A stretch of DNA of 54,913 bases from Halobacteriales archaeon QS_4_69_34 (GCA_003021045.1 PXRN01000022.1:5844-60756); one strand, 5' to 3'; shown: positions 34,810 through 43,866, counted from the stretch's first letter. Numbers and translations: made by a program. The notes: a model not told the origin generated them from the sequence alone.

Positions 34810-34909
34810 TGGAGACCGGGAACGCCGCGCCTCGCCCGTCGTCGACGGCGGCATCGAGACCGGAAGGACCGACAGCATCCCCGCGGACGGGACCCGCGAG
34901 GGACCCGCC

Positions 34910-35512
34910 GTGACTCGCGTCCTCGTCGTGGACAACTACGACTCCTTCGCCTACAATCTCGTCCAGTACGTCGGTGCGGCCGTCGGCGCTCCCGAGGGAG
35001 GGAGCGTGATCGTCCGGCGCAACGACGCGATCGACCTCCCGGGGATCCGCGCGCTTGATCCCGACGGGATCGTCGTCTCGCCAGGACCCGGCACCCCCGA
35101 GGCGGCCGGTGTCTCGATCCCGGTGTTCCGCGATTTCGACTATCCCACGCTGGGCGTCTGTCTCGGCCACCAGGCGCTCTGTGCCGCGAACGGGTCCCGG
35201 GTGGGCCACGCCCTGTCCGTAGTCCACGGGAAGGCATCGACGATCCGCCACGACGGCCGCGGCGTCTTCACGGGCCTCCCCGAGACGTTCGCGGCGGGCC
35301 GGTATCACTCGCTGGCGGTCGAGCGCGAGGACCTCGCCGATTCGCTCGCCGAGACCGCGTGGACCGACGACGAGCGCGAGGTCGTGATGGGCGTACGCCA
35401 CCACGAGAAGCCCCACGAGGGCGTTCAGTTCCACCCCGAGAGCATCCTGACGGAGGTCGGCACCGCGATGATCGAGGCGTTCTGCCGGCGCTGCCGGGAG
35501 AGCGGTCGGTGA
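34910..35512 (+). CDS. pabA: Glutamine amidotransferase, aminodeoxychorismate/anthranilate synthase component II
   Basis: This 200-residue class I glutamine amidotransferase feeds ammonia to PabB. It shows DNYDSFAYN at 9-16, SPGPGTPE, the nucleophile C84 in GVCLGHQA, and the His/Glu pair in QFHPES. The GTG at 34910 fits the family's short N-terminus. A 100-base gap separates it from pabB, with no stop-coupled start. A pabC-like lyase for the final step to pABA is not seen next to it. Confidence 0.9.
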   Translation: MTRVLVVDNYDSFAYNLVQYVGAAVGAPEGGSVIVRRNDAIDLPGIRALDPDGIVVSPGPGTPEAAGVSIPVFRDFDYPTLGVCLGHQALCAANGSRVGHALSVVHGKASTIRHDGRGVFTGLPETFAAGRYHSLAVEREDLADSLAETAWTDDEREVVMGVRHHEKPHEGVQFHPESILTEVGTAMIEAFCRRCRESGR

Positions 35513-35646
35513 CTGACGGCCGGGGGTGTGGTCGCGGACCGACTCCGTACCAGCGGTCCCGAGCCTGCGCTCGGGCCACGGGACGGACAGTTCGGAAGAA
35601 ACGTTTCTCAAGCGTTTTGCCGACGGCCCGACTCGAGAGCGGATAG

Positions 35647-36648
35647 ATGGACGCGGACTGGCAGGAGACGAGGGCGGAACTCGGGGTGGAGCTAGGGCTC
35701 CTGCAATACCGGCCCGTCGATTGGGTCCTGCTGAGCGGGAGCCGGCTCGCGGTCAGCGCCGGGCTGCTTGCGATCGTCGCCGCGATCATGGGGGCGATCG
35801 TGACGGCCGGAATGGCCCCCCTCACCGAACGAACGCCGATCCTCTTTCTGCTCTTCGCGCTGATCGGGGGGAACTTCACGCTCATCACCATCGTGGTCTC
35901 GATCAGCCAGTTCGTCCTCACCCGCCATCTGGAGTCGCCCGGCGAGGTCCGTGAGGGACTCCGAGAGATGATCGGGTATCGCCAGGAGGTCGGTGAAGCG
36001 ACTCGTGAAAAAGTGGTCCCGGTGACGCCGTCGAGGCTGTTCGTGTTGCTCTTTCGCAGCATCGACCGCGAGCTGGAAGCCCTGCGGAACGCCGGGTGGA
36101 GTCCGCCGGATCCCGAGCTGCGCCGGGACGTCGAGCGGCTGGTGGCGGACCTCGAGGGGCACGCGGCCCGCGTGATCGGGCTCGTCGAGGGGAGCGACGC
36201 CGGTATCAGGTACGCGCTGCTCGCGGTGCTCGACACGGACTACTCGCGGTACTTCGTCGGCGCGTATCGGGTGCGGGCCGCGTTTGGCGAGGACCTGCCG
36301 GCGTCGGTCGCGGACGCGCTGGACCGGATCGAGCGACACGTCGAGCAGGTCGACGTCGCCAGGCGGTACTTCAAGACCGTCTTCATCCAGTCCGAGCTCG
36401 CCTCGCTGTCGCGGCTCCTCCTGTACATCGGCCTGCCAGTACAGGTCGCTTCGGTGGTGCTCATGCTGCTGTTCACGGCCCCCGCGGACCCGATCCTCGC
36501 CCGGCCCGTCCTCAGGATCGTCATCCCGCTGGTGGTGACGGCCGGGTTCGCGCCGATCGTCCTGCTGACCGCCTACATCCTCCGGCTGGCGACGGTCGTC
36601 GAGCGCACTGCGGCGATGTATCCGTTCACCACGCGGCCCGGGCGCTGA
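35647..36648 (+). CDS. Conserved haloarchaeal membrane protein
   Basis: This is a 333-residue protein of a family I do not recognise by name. Helices lie at about 35-58 and 66-90 (FLLFALIGGNFTLITIVVSI). A cytoplasmic-type stretch of 160 residues rich in charged helices (95-255) follows, then helices at about 255-280 and 285-310. The arrangement of two helices, a large soluble domain and two helices resembles channel- or sensor-like proteins, but nothing catalytic is visible. It stands alone after pabA. Confidence 0.8.
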   Translation: MDADWQETRAELGVELGLLQYRPVDWVLLSGSRLAVSAGLLAIVAAIMGAIVTAGMAPLTERTPILFLLFALIGGNFTLITIVVSISQFVLTRHLESPGEVREGLREMIGYRQEVGEATREKVVPVTPSRLFVLLFRSIDRELEALRNAGWSPPDPELRRDVERLVADLEGHAARVIGLVEGSDAGIRYALLAVLDTDYSRYFVGAYRVRAAFGEDLPASVADALDRIERHVEQVDVARRYFKTVFIQSELASLSRLLLYIGLPVQVASVVLMLLFTAPADPILARPVLRIVIPLVVTAGFAPIVLLTAYILRLATVVERTAAMYPFTTRPGR

Positions 36649-36709
36649 TGGGCACTGGCATCGAGTGGACACGGACAGGGGTCTGCACCGTCGGCCCTCG
36701 GCCTCAACC

Positions 36710-36958
36710 CTCCTCGGCACCGTGGTCCCGCTGGCGCTGTTCTACGGGGGTGTCACGCGCCTAGAAGCGAGCCGCGTCGGCGTCGCCAGCGCCGCGAAGC
36801 CGGCCGTGACGGTGGCACTCGGCGCGGTCGTCCTCGGGGAGCGGGTCACTCGGCACCGTCGCGTCGGGGCGCTCGTCCCCGGCGGCGTCCTGCTCGTCCA
36901 GCGAACGCGCGAATCCGGCGTGGGCGTCGACGACGGACCTGTCGGCGGCGGACCGTGA
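36710..36958 (+). pseudogene. C-terminal remnant of an EamA/DMT-type transporter
   Basis: The frame encodes only the last two or three helices of a drug/metabolite transporter, LLGTVVPLALFYGGVTRLEA and then VGVASAAKPAVTVALGAVVL. This is the usual end of an EamA repeat, where some 220 residues should precede it. The upstream bases are not homologous. It is most likely a gene fragment left by deletion. Confidence 0.6.
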
Positions 36959-37123
36959 GCACTCGACGGACCCGAAGGACTGTGGAAGCGGTCCACCGGC
37001 GGTCCACCGTCGGCTCGCTGGCGATGAGCGACCGGAGCGTGCGCAGACCGCCGCGGGGGCCGTGGGAACGACGGACCGACGGGTACTGACACGGTTATGG
37101 GGCTGGAAGTCGTACCGTCGGCT

Positions 37124-37399
37124 ATGGACTCCCTCCGAGTCGCTCCGGGACCGAACGCGGACGGCGCGTTCAGGTCGGGGATGATGGCAGCGGCGGTGCT
37201 CGCGCTCGCCGGGCTGGGCGTGCTCCACTGGTCCGGCCAGCTCACGCTCGTCCTGACGGGGGTCGTACTGCTCCTCCTGTTTCCCGTCTACCTCGTGGTG
37301 GTGGCGTCCGCCCTCAGCGTGTGGCTGGGCTACGACGGCGATATGTCGGACCTGCGGCCGGTCTACCGCGAGCCGGAGCGGTCCCAGCGCGGCCCGTGA
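37124..37399 (+). CDS. Small two-helix membrane protein
   Basis: This is a 91-residue protein with two hydrophobic segments, MMAAAVLALAGLGVLHW (about 20-36) and LTLVLTGVVLLLLFPVYLVV (about 40-60), and a short charged C-terminus. The family is not known to me. An ATG nine codons upstream (37097) is an alternative start. The cupin gene follows after 67 bases on the same strand. Confidence 0.65.
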   Translation: MDSLRVAPGPNADGAFRSGMMAAAVLALAGLGVLHWSGQLTLVLTGVVLLLLFPVYLVVVASALSVWLGYDGDMSDLRPVYREPERSQRGP

Positions 37400-37466
37400 A
37401 CGGCCCGCGGGGTGTTCGCCCGAGTCGGTCGGGAGCTATATGCCGGCAGCCACCCGATGGCGGCGC

Positions 37467-37859
37467 ATGAGCGACGACTTCGCCATCGTCCAGTACGCCG
37501 ACCTCGACGCCGAACCGTTCACCGAGTCCCAGCACCGCCACTGGAAGCTGACCGGGGCGCTCGGCGCGACCGACGTGCGGGTCAACGCGGTCGAACTCGA
37601 CCCCGGCGAGTCGCTCACCCTGCACGCCCACGAGCGCCAGGAGGAACTCTACGTCGCGGTGACCGACGGCCAGGTCGAGATCGAGGGCACGGTCCACGAC
37701 GTACCGGAGGGTAGCGTCGTCCGCCTCGGTCCCGACCCGATCCGGGGCCTCTGCAACCACACGGACGAAACCCACGTCTGGGTGCTGTTCGGTGCGCCGC
37801 CAGTCGGCACCATCGAGGACTTCGGCGAATACGTGCTGCCCGAGGAGGCCGACGGATAG
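37467..37859 (+). CDS. Cupin domain protein
   Basis: This 130-residue single-domain cupin has the first motif around LDPGESLTLHAHERQEELYV and the second around GSVVRLGPDPIRGLCNHTDE. Two histidines and a glutamate in the first motif could bind a metal. Small cupins of this kind bind or isomerise small molecules, and no substrate can be given. The ATG at 37467 is about 30 bases after a gctatat TATA box, so it is leaderless. Confidence 0.85.
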   Translation: MSDDFAIVQYADLDAEPFTESQHRHWKLTGALGATDVRVNAVELDPGESLTLHAHERQEELYVAVTDGQVEIEGTVHDVPEGSVVRLGPDPIRGLCNHTDETHVWVLFGAPPVGTIEDFGEYVLPEEADG

Positions 37860-37886
37860 GGCTCCTTCGTTACTCCCTACCTCTCG

Positions 37887-38747
37887 CTACTCCTCCATCG
37901 TCTCCCGTCGCCACGTCTCGAGGTCGGACACCTGGTTGAACGCGTAGATGTGCAGCCCCCGAACCCCGTAGTCGGGGTCGGCGGCGTACGGCGCGAGCCC
38001 CTCGACGAGCGCGTCAGGGGTGTACTTCCCGCGCGAGCCGACCAGCTGACGCACGAAGCCCACGATACCCGTCGTCTTCCGCAGGAAGCGCACCGAATCG
38101 CCGACACCGACCTTCCGGGAGATCTCCAGCAGCCGCCCGTAGTTCATGACGCCGGGGATGCCCACCTCCACCGGGAGATCGATCCCGCGCTCCCGGATCG
38201 TCTCGATCCAGCCGACGACGGCCTCGGGGTCGTAACAGAGCTGCGTGACGACGTACGTGGCGTAGGGGGCCTTCCTCGCCATGGCGTCGGCGAGCGTCGC
38301 CTCGTCGAGGAAGGCGTGGCCCTCGGGATAGCCGGTGATGCCCACCTCCTCGAACCCGTAGTCGAGCCCGTCGAGCGCCGCGAGGAGCGCGTGCGCCGAG
38401 TCGAACTTTCCTACTGGGTCCTCGCGGTCGCCGCCCGGCACGAACACGTCGGTGACCCCCGCGTCGGTGAGTCGTCGTGCGATCTCTTCGAGGTGGTCCT
38501 CGTCGCGCACGTAGCGCGCGGCGACGTGCGGGACGATCTCGTAGCCCTGCTCGGCCGCCCGTTCGGTCCACTCGATCGTCGCTTCGAGGCCGAGCGTCGG
38601 GGAGGTCGTGACGGCGACCGTCGCCCCCTCGGGGAGGAGTTCCAGTTGATCCCCGAAGCTGTCGAACGGCATCAGCTCGTACCGTGGCTCGGCGAGCAGC
38701 TCCCGGACCCCGTCCGTCGCCGTGGTCGACGGTGTTTCGAGCGACAT
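37887..38747 (-). CDS. metF: Methylenetetrahydrofolate reductase-like protein
   Basis: This is a 286-residue protein of the MetF barrel family. It is shorter and more divergent than E. coli MetF. Family-like segments are ELMPFDSFGD (with the possible catalytic E24), GVTDVFVPGGDREDPVGKF, GFEEVGITGYPEGH, ATYVVTQLCYDPE and GIPGVMNYGRLLEISRKVGV. It interconverts methylene- and methyl-THF with FAD. It lies 97 bases downstream of the DmdA/GcvT-like gene on the same strand, so it could process the methyl-THF made there. The direction in vivo cannot be told. Confidence 0.86.
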   Translation of the reverse strand: MSLETPSTTATDGVRELLAEPRYELMPFDSFGDQLELLPEGATVAVTTSPTLGLEATIEWTERAAEQGYEIVPHVAARYVRDEDHLEEIARRLTDAGVTDVFVPGGDREDPVGKFDSAHALLAALDGLDYGFEEVGITGYPEGHAFLDEATLADAMARKAPYATYVVTQLCYDPEAVVGWIETIRERGIDLPVEVGIPGVMNYGRLLEISRKVGVGDSVRFLRKTTGIVGFVRQLVGSRGKYTPDALVEGLAPYAADPDYGVRGLHIYAFNQVSDLETWRRETMEE

Positions 38748-38844
38748 CGTCAGCGTTCCCCTCCGGCGACTTCCGACGGCTTGTCGCCAACCGGCGAGCC
38801 CGGACGCGGGTGCGAAGCGAGCCGCGATCGCTCGGCAGCGCGGC

Positions 38845-40242
38845 TCACTCGCTCGCGTCCTCCGCGGCGTGGAGCTTGGCCTGCTCGCGGGCGCTCGGGT
38901 TCACCGAGGGCTTGAACGGCACCTCCGAGACCTTGGCGTAGACGGGCTCGCCCGGCTCCTCGGCGTACTCGTCGGGCAGGTGCACCTGGAACTCCGTGTC
39001 GACGTCGCCGTCGTAGACCGCGTCGACGTGTCCGTCGACGCCGAGCTTCTCCGCGGGGACGTGCGCGAGCGCGAGGTTGGTTTCGAGCTCGGGGTTGTAC
39101 CACGGCGACGTGACGTAGCCACACTCCTCGCCGGTCTCGGGGTCGGAAACGAGCCAGAAGTCGGGCGCGTAGTCCCGGATCGGCTCGCCGGCCAGCTTCA
39201 GGCCGACCAGCTTGTGGGTGAAGGGGTACTCGCCGCCCTCGATCAGCTCCTGCTGGCGTTCGAGTGCCTCCTTGCCGACGTACTCCCCCTCCGTGTCGTC
39301 GGGCACCTGATAGCTGAGGTTGACCTGGAACGGCGAGGTCTCGTGGTCCATGTCCTGGCCCCACGAGAGGATGCCCGCCGCGATCCGGCGGTGGTGGGCC
39401 GGCGCGACCTGCATCCCGCCGTGTGCTTTGACGCTCTCGTGTACCGGGTCCCACACCCGTTCGGCGTTCTCCATCGCGTCGCGCACGTAGATCTCGAAGC
39501 CCTTCTCGCCGGAGAAGCCCGTCTGGCTCACGAGCACCGAGCAGCCGTTCACTTCGGCCTCCATGAGGCCGTAGTAGGGGATTTCCTCCACTTCCTCGCC
39601 CACGACGTCGACCATCACGTCCACCGAGCGCGGCCCCTGGATCTGCATCGGCGCGACGTCGATCTCGTCGATCTCGACGTCGAAGCCCATGCCGACGTTC
39701 ACCCCCTGGAGCCACAGCATGAGCGTCGAATCGGAGATTGAAAACCAGAACTCCTCGGCCCCGGGCCGGAGGAGCACGGGGTCGTTGAGGATGCCGCCGT
39801 CCTCGTTGCAGAGGATGACGTACTTCCCGTTCATGACGTCGATCTCGGTCGCGTCGCGGGTGATGACGTAGTCGGTGAACGCCTCGGCGTCGGGTCCCCG
39901 CACGCGGATCTGGCGCTCGACGGCAACGTCCCACAACGTCACCCGGTTGACGAGCGCGTCGTACTCGGCCATCATCCCGCCCTCCTCTGGTTTCAACATC
40001 CCGCGCGGGTGATATATCCGGTTGTAGACCGTACACCGCCACGCGCCGTTCTCGTTGAACGACTTGTGGAAAAAGGGCGACTTGCGCACCCGGGTCGAGA
40101 CCAGCATCTCGATGCCGGGATCGCCGGATTGGCGCAGGTTCCGTGGCAGGGTGCGGTCGGACTGGTCGACGCTCGGGTGGTTCGGGTGGGCTCGCTCCTC
40201 GGCCGTCTGCTCCTCGGTCACCGGGGGTTCGTTGTTCGCCAT
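38845..40242 (-). CDS. DmdA/GcvT-like THF-dependent methyltransferase
   Basis: This is a 465-residue GcvT-fold protein. It differs from the glycine cleavage T-protein and has the block CTVYNRIYHPRG followed by LWDVAVERQ at 103-111, which I know from DMSP demethylase DmdA and its relatives. The GcvT features GFSGEKGFEIYVRD and the C-terminal barrel with CGYVTSPWYNPELETNLALA are present. About 55 N-terminal residues are extra compared with DmdA. It likely moves a methyl group from a methylated onium compound to THF. It sits between fhs and metF, and its promoter shares a 10-base box with fhs. Confidence 0.8.
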   Translation of the reverse strand: MANNEPPVTEEQTAEERAHPNHPSVDQSDRTLPRNLRQSGDPGIEMLVSTRVRKSPFFHKSFNENGAWRCTVYNRIYHPRGMLKPEEGGMMAEYDALVNRVTLWDVAVERQIRVRGPDAEAFTDYVITRDATEIDVMNGKYVILCNEDGGILNDPVLLRPGAEEFWFSISDSTLMLWLQGVNVGMGFDVEIDEIDVAPMQIQGPRSVDVMVDVVGEEVEEIPYYGLMEAEVNGCSVLVSQTGFSGEKGFEIYVRDAMENAERVWDPVHESVKAHGGMQVAPAHHRRIAAGILSWGQDMDHETSPFQVNLSYQVPDDTEGEYVGKEALERQQELIEGGEYPFTHKLVGLKLAGEPIRDYAPDFWLVSDPETGEECGYVTSPWYNPELETNLALAHVPAEKLGVDGHVDAVYDGDVDTEFQVHLPDEYAEEPGEPVYAKVSEVPFKPSVNPSAREQAKLHAAEDASE

Positions 40243-40296
40243 CGCTTCTAGGGACGTGCCCGACTACGCATAAGTGCTCATGTGTAACACACCGCC

Positions 40297-40306
40297 GTTT
40301 TTTAAT
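40297..40306 (-). promoter_or_regulatory. ATTAAAAAAC promoter box of the DmdA/GcvT-like gene
   Basis: On the minus strand ATTAAAAAAC lies 55-64 bases before the start codon. The same 10 bases lie 54-63 bases before the fhs start. It probably contains the TATA element, with a leader of about 30 bases. Confidence 0.55.
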
Positions 40307-40446
40307 TCGCTCCGGTCCGTCAGTTGGTACACCGTCTCCCCGTGAAGACTTCCTCGCGGGGGTCCTCGCGGGGTCCTCTCGGGGTGCCGACGGTCACTTG
40401 ACCCCTCCGGTAGCCCGGCGGTCGTTCGGGGCAGCCCGAAGGCCGT

Positions 40447-42165
40447 TCAGAACAGCCCGGAGACCGTCCCGTCGGGATCGATGTCCATGCCCGCGGCGGC
40501 CGACTTCTCGGGCAGCCCGGGCAACGTGAGGACGTCGCTGGTGAGCGCGACGAGAAATCCCGCGCCGGCGGAGGGGTAGACCTTCTTGATCTCCAGCTCC
40601 CAACCCGTCGGCGCACCCTTCCACGCGGCCGTGTCGCTCAGCGAGTGGAAGGTCTTCGACATTACGATCGGCACGTTGTCGAAGCCGAGGTCGTTCATCC
40701 GCTCGATGTCGTCCTGCGCACTGCTCTGGAAGGTGACGGACTCCGCACCGTAAATCTCGGTGGCGATGGTTTCGATCTTCGCCTCGATGGGGGCGTCGAG
40801 GTCGTAGAGGAACTCAAAGGTTTCGCCGTCGTCCTCGATGGCGGCCACGAGCTTCCCGGCGAGGTCGACGCCGCCCGCGCCGCCCTCCTCGAAGACGGTC
40901 GACTCGGCGGCCTCGATCCCGAGGTCCTCCCGACAGTGTTCGAGAACGGCCCGGACCTCCCGGTCGGCGTCGCCCGGGAACCGGTTGAGCGCCACCACGA
41001 CGGGGACGCCGAACTGCCGGAGGTTCGCAACGTGCGCATCGAGATTTTCGAATCCCCCGCGGACGGCCTCGATGTCCGGCTCGTCGAGCGCGTCCACGTC
41101 CGCCGGCCACATGTCCTTCCCGTGGTACTTCAGGGCGCGCACGCTCGCCACGAGCGTGACCGCTGCCGGCTCCATCCCGCCCAACCGACAGACCACGTTC
41201 ATGAACTTCTCGGCTCCCAGATCGGAACCGAAACCGGCCTCGGTGACGAGGTAATCCGAGAGTTTGCGGGCGACCTCGTCGGCGATCAGCGAATTCGTCC
41301 CGTGAGCAATGTTGGCGAACGGCCCACCGTGGACGAAGACGGGCGTGCCCTCGACGGTCTGGACGACGTTCGGCTTCAGGGCCTCTTTCAGGAGGATGGC
41401 GACGGCCCCGGTCGCCTCGACGTCCTCGGCGGTCACGGGGTTCCCGTCGCGATCGTAGGCGACGATGATCCGCGCGACGCGCTCCTTGAGGTCGGCGATG
41501 CCGTCGGCGAGACAGAGTACCGCCATCAGCTCGGAGGCCGCGGTGAGGACGAACCCGTCCTCGCGCGGAACGCCGGTGACGTCGCCGCCGAGCCCGATCA
41601 CCGTCTCGCGGAGCACGCGGTCGTTCATGTCGATCGCGCGGGGCCAGTTGACCCAGTTGACCGCGATGTCGAGCTCGTTGCCGTGCATGACGTGGTTGTC
41701 GACCATCGTCGAGATGAGGTTGTGCGCCGACGTGAGCGCGTGGAGATCGCCGGTGAAGTGGAGATTGATGTCCTCCATCGGGAGCACCTGCGAGTAGCCG
41801 CCGCCGGCCGCGCCGCCCTTGACGCCGAAGACCGGTCCCAGCGAGGGCTCGCGGATCGCGGCGAGGGCGTCCTCGCCGAGGTGGGCGAACGCCTGGCTCA
41901 GTCCCACCGTAGTGACGGTCTTGCCTTCGCCCATCGGCGTCGGCGTCATCCCGGTCACGAGGATCACGTCGCCGTCCGTGCGCCCCGACTCCCGGAGGCG
42001 CTCGATCGCCTCGAACTTCAGCTTCGCCTTGTACTCCCCGTGGAGGTCGAGATCGGCCCGCGAGAGCCCGATTGGCTCGACGACGTCGGCGATGTGATCC
42101 TTCTCGACCTGCCGGGCGATCTCGTAGTCCGTCGGGAACGCCTCGGTCCCCTCCGTGGATGCCAT
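40447..42165 (-). CDS. fhs: Formate-tetrahydrofolate ligase
   Basis: The enzyme joins formate and THF using ATP to give 10-formyl-THF, and runs backwards to make ATP when C1 units are oxidised. The 572-residue protein has the family P-loop TPTPMGEGKTVTT at 74-86, and GPVFGVKGGAAGGGYSQVLP, HLTSAHNL-type LHFTGDLHALTSAHNL, and TEAGFGSDLGAEKF. The C-terminus includes YPSAGAGFLVALTSD. Length is near the usual 555-560. It lies between the cyclohydrolase and the DmdA/GcvT-like gene on the same strand. Confidence 0.95.
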   Translation of the reverse strand: MASTEGTEAFPTDYEIARQVEKDHIADVVEPIGLSRADLDLHGEYKAKLKFEAIERLRESGRTDGDVILVTGMTPTPMGEGKTVTTVGLSQAFAHLGEDALAAIREPSLGPVFGVKGGAAGGGYSQVLPMEDINLHFTGDLHALTSAHNLISTMVDNHVMHGNELDIAVNWVNWPRAIDMNDRVLRETVIGLGGDVTGVPREDGFVLTAASELMAVLCLADGIADLKERVARIIVAYDRDGNPVTAEDVEATGAVAILLKEALKPNVVQTVEGTPVFVHGGPFANIAHGTNSLIADEVARKLSDYLVTEAGFGSDLGAEKFMNVVCRLGGMEPAAVTLVASVRALKYHGKDMWPADVDALDEPDIEAVRGGFENLDAHVANLRQFGVPVVVALNRFPGDADREVRAVLEHCREDLGIEAAESTVFEEGGAGGVDLAGKLVAAIEDDGETFEFLYDLDAPIEAKIETIATEIYGAESVTFQSSAQDDIERMNDLGFDNVPIVMSKTFHSLSDTAAWKGAPTGWELEIKKVYPSAGAGFLVALTSDVLTLPGLPEKSAAAGMDIDPDGTVSGLF

Positions 42166-42690
42166 GAGAGAGGGCGTTCCGCCGGCGCGGCTTCAACCTT
42201 CGTGTGAATCAGCGACCGGTTTTTTAATCGGCGGCCGCGGCGCGCGGTGAGCCCCGGTCCGGCATGAGGGCCTCCCCCTCGACCGACGTGACCCTGCTGC
42301 CGACCGGACTGTGACCGTCCGCGTCCGCCGGGAGCGGACGACCTCACCGACGGGGGGAAGGATCGAACGCGGACGACCGGACCGATCGTCCGAGCGTCCG
42401 TTCTCCCGACGAGTCGCAGCTCCTGCTGGAACCGAGAACGCCACCGGCAATCGACGGCGGGACGGCTTCGGTCTTCCTGCCGGACCACCAGGGTTGCTAC
42501 GAGCGACTCCGTCGCGTCATCCGGCCGTCGACCACCCTGAGATTCCGCGATCGGTGGTGGGCGCGTGAACAGGGCGGGAACTGCCACGGAACCCTCTGGC
42601 AGTGGCCCGGAAGCTTCGACGTTTCGGCGTGTCGTCCCTGGGATATCGCGATGTCCTCTCGGTTTCGGGCCGAACCTGCCGGCGACTGGT
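42166..42690. other. Region between fhs and the small zinc-ribbon gene
   Basis: These 525 bases contain the fhs promoter box near the left end and otherwise no supported gene. Open frames on both strands are arginine- and proline-rich and look like chance frames. The stretch is long for a gap inside a functional cluster and may be decayed sequence. Confidence 0.45.
42219..42228 (-). promoter_or_regulatory. ATTAAAAAAC promoter box of fhs
   Basis: It is an identical 10-base box to that upstream of the DmdA/GcvT-like gene, at 54-63 bases before the fhs ATG. Flanking bases also agree in part (C-G on both sides). Confidence 0.55.
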
Positions 42691-42846
42691 TCAGAACGGT
42701 TCTGGATGTGATCCATCGGCGTGAGCGTCGTCGATCCGCCGGTCGAGGTCCGCTTCACACTCGGGACAGGTCGTCGCGGCGATCGACACTCGGAGGTCAC
42801 ACTCCGGACAGACTGCCAGGTAACACGTACGCTCGCCCACGTCCAT
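42691..42846 (-). CDS. 51-residue double CxxC zinc-ribbon protein
   Basis: The protein starts MDVGERTCYLAVCPECD and has a second pair in TTCPECEADLDRR, so two CPEC knuckles with a preceding C8 could bind one zinc. It ends in a short acidic tail. Haloarchaea have many such micro-proteins with few known functions. It lies inside the C1 cluster, between the cyclohydrolase and fhs, on the same strand. An attttgta box lies just upstream of the ATG. Confidence 0.72.
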   Translation of the reverse strand: MDVGERTCYLAVCPECDLRVSIAATTCPECEADLDRRIDDAHADGSHPEPF

Positions 42847-42915
42847 CAATCATGGCCGTAGCTACAAAATCCCGTGCGTTCGATGACCGTGCGGACCGGG
42901 GGCGAAGCAGGACGG

Positions 42916-43527
42916 TCAAACGGCTTTCGCGACGTTCTCTTCGACCTGCTCTACCGCCTCGTCGGCGGCCGTCCCGATCTCGGCCGAGCATTCCTCGACG
43001 CTCGTGACCACGGCTGTATCCTCTATCAGCCCCAGGTTGCTCCGGACGATGATTACCGACGCCCGAAGGGCCGAGTGAGCGAGAAACGCACCGGTTCCAG
43101 CGTCGGCGACGGCGTTCCGGTTTCCCTTCGCCGTCACCACTCTCGCAGCTTCGAGGACGGCGAGACAGACCTCGGCTATCTCGAGGGGTGCTTCGACGGT
43201 GCGTCGTGAAGCCTTCCGGACCAGTTCGGCGCGATCCCCGTCTCTCGGTTCTTCGAACGCTGCCTGCAGCTCGTCGACTGCCGTCGAGTCTTCGTCTGCG
43301 AGCTCCAACAGACGGACCCGGCGCGCCCTGAGTTCATCACGGACATCGCTCAGCTCCGTTCGAACGTCGTCAGAGCCGTCCCGTTCGATCGTGTGGACAC
43401 ACACCATCTCGCAAAGCGCCGCTCCGGAAGCACCGCCGATGGCAGCGACCGCACCGCCGCTCGGAGTCACGGTGCTGGCCGCGACATCCCCGAGGAACTC
43501 GTTGATGGTCCGGTCGGCGAACTGCAT
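42916..43527 (-). CDS. Methenyltetrahydrofolate cyclohydrolase (FTCD_C/FchA family)
   Basis: This 203-residue protein belongs to the formiminotransferase-cyclodeaminase C-terminal family, whose free-standing members (Fch/FchA) act as methenyl-THF cyclohydrolases. The signature FLGDVAASTVTPSGGAVAA lies at residues 11-29, followed by GASGAALCEMVCVHT. The rest is a four-helix bundle with conserved APLEIAEVCLAV and GNRNAVADAGTGAFLAHSAL. The ATG at 43527 fits the family start. Formimino-THF cyclodeaminase is the alternative, but fhs next door favours the cyclohydrolase role. Confidence 0.85.
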   Translation of the reverse strand: MQFADRTINEFLGDVAASTVTPSGGAVAAIGGASGAALCEMVCVHTIERDGSDDVRTELSDVRDELRARRVRLLELADEDSTAVDELQAAFEEPRDGDRAELVRKASRRTVEAPLEIAEVCLAVLEAARVVTAKGNRNAVADAGTGAFLAHSALRASVIIVRSNLGLIEDTAVVTSVEECSAEIGTAADEAVEQVEENVAKAV

Positions 43528-43866
43528 ATCCGTCCTCCGTGGTGAACGGGCAAGTATCTGTTCCGATCGATGCTTTCGACGTCGGACGATTTCGTACACT
43601 CACTGTCCGCCGGAGCGGCGGTAGTCCGACCTCCTACGACTCGCTCGTTCGGGAGCTCGTATCCGTCTTTCACATAAACGGAGCCAAAGCGGGGGGCGAA
43701 GAGTAATCCCGTTGGCCCCGCAGTTCGGGCTCGGGGACGAGCCGAGAGTGAACGGCCCCGAACCGGGCGCGGACGGACGTCAGCGGATACACCGCCGCGA
43801 GTGACGCTGTACGTCGGGGTGTGCCCACGCTGGTCGTCCCACGTTATCGTCCCACGGGACGGATGC
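43528..43866. other. Divergent promoter region between cyclohydrolase and ammonia-lyase genes
   Basis: This 339-base stretch has no supported gene. An AT-richer part near 43660-43690 (ctttcacataaacggagcc) is a candidate promoter area. No repeats stand out. Confidence 0.4.
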
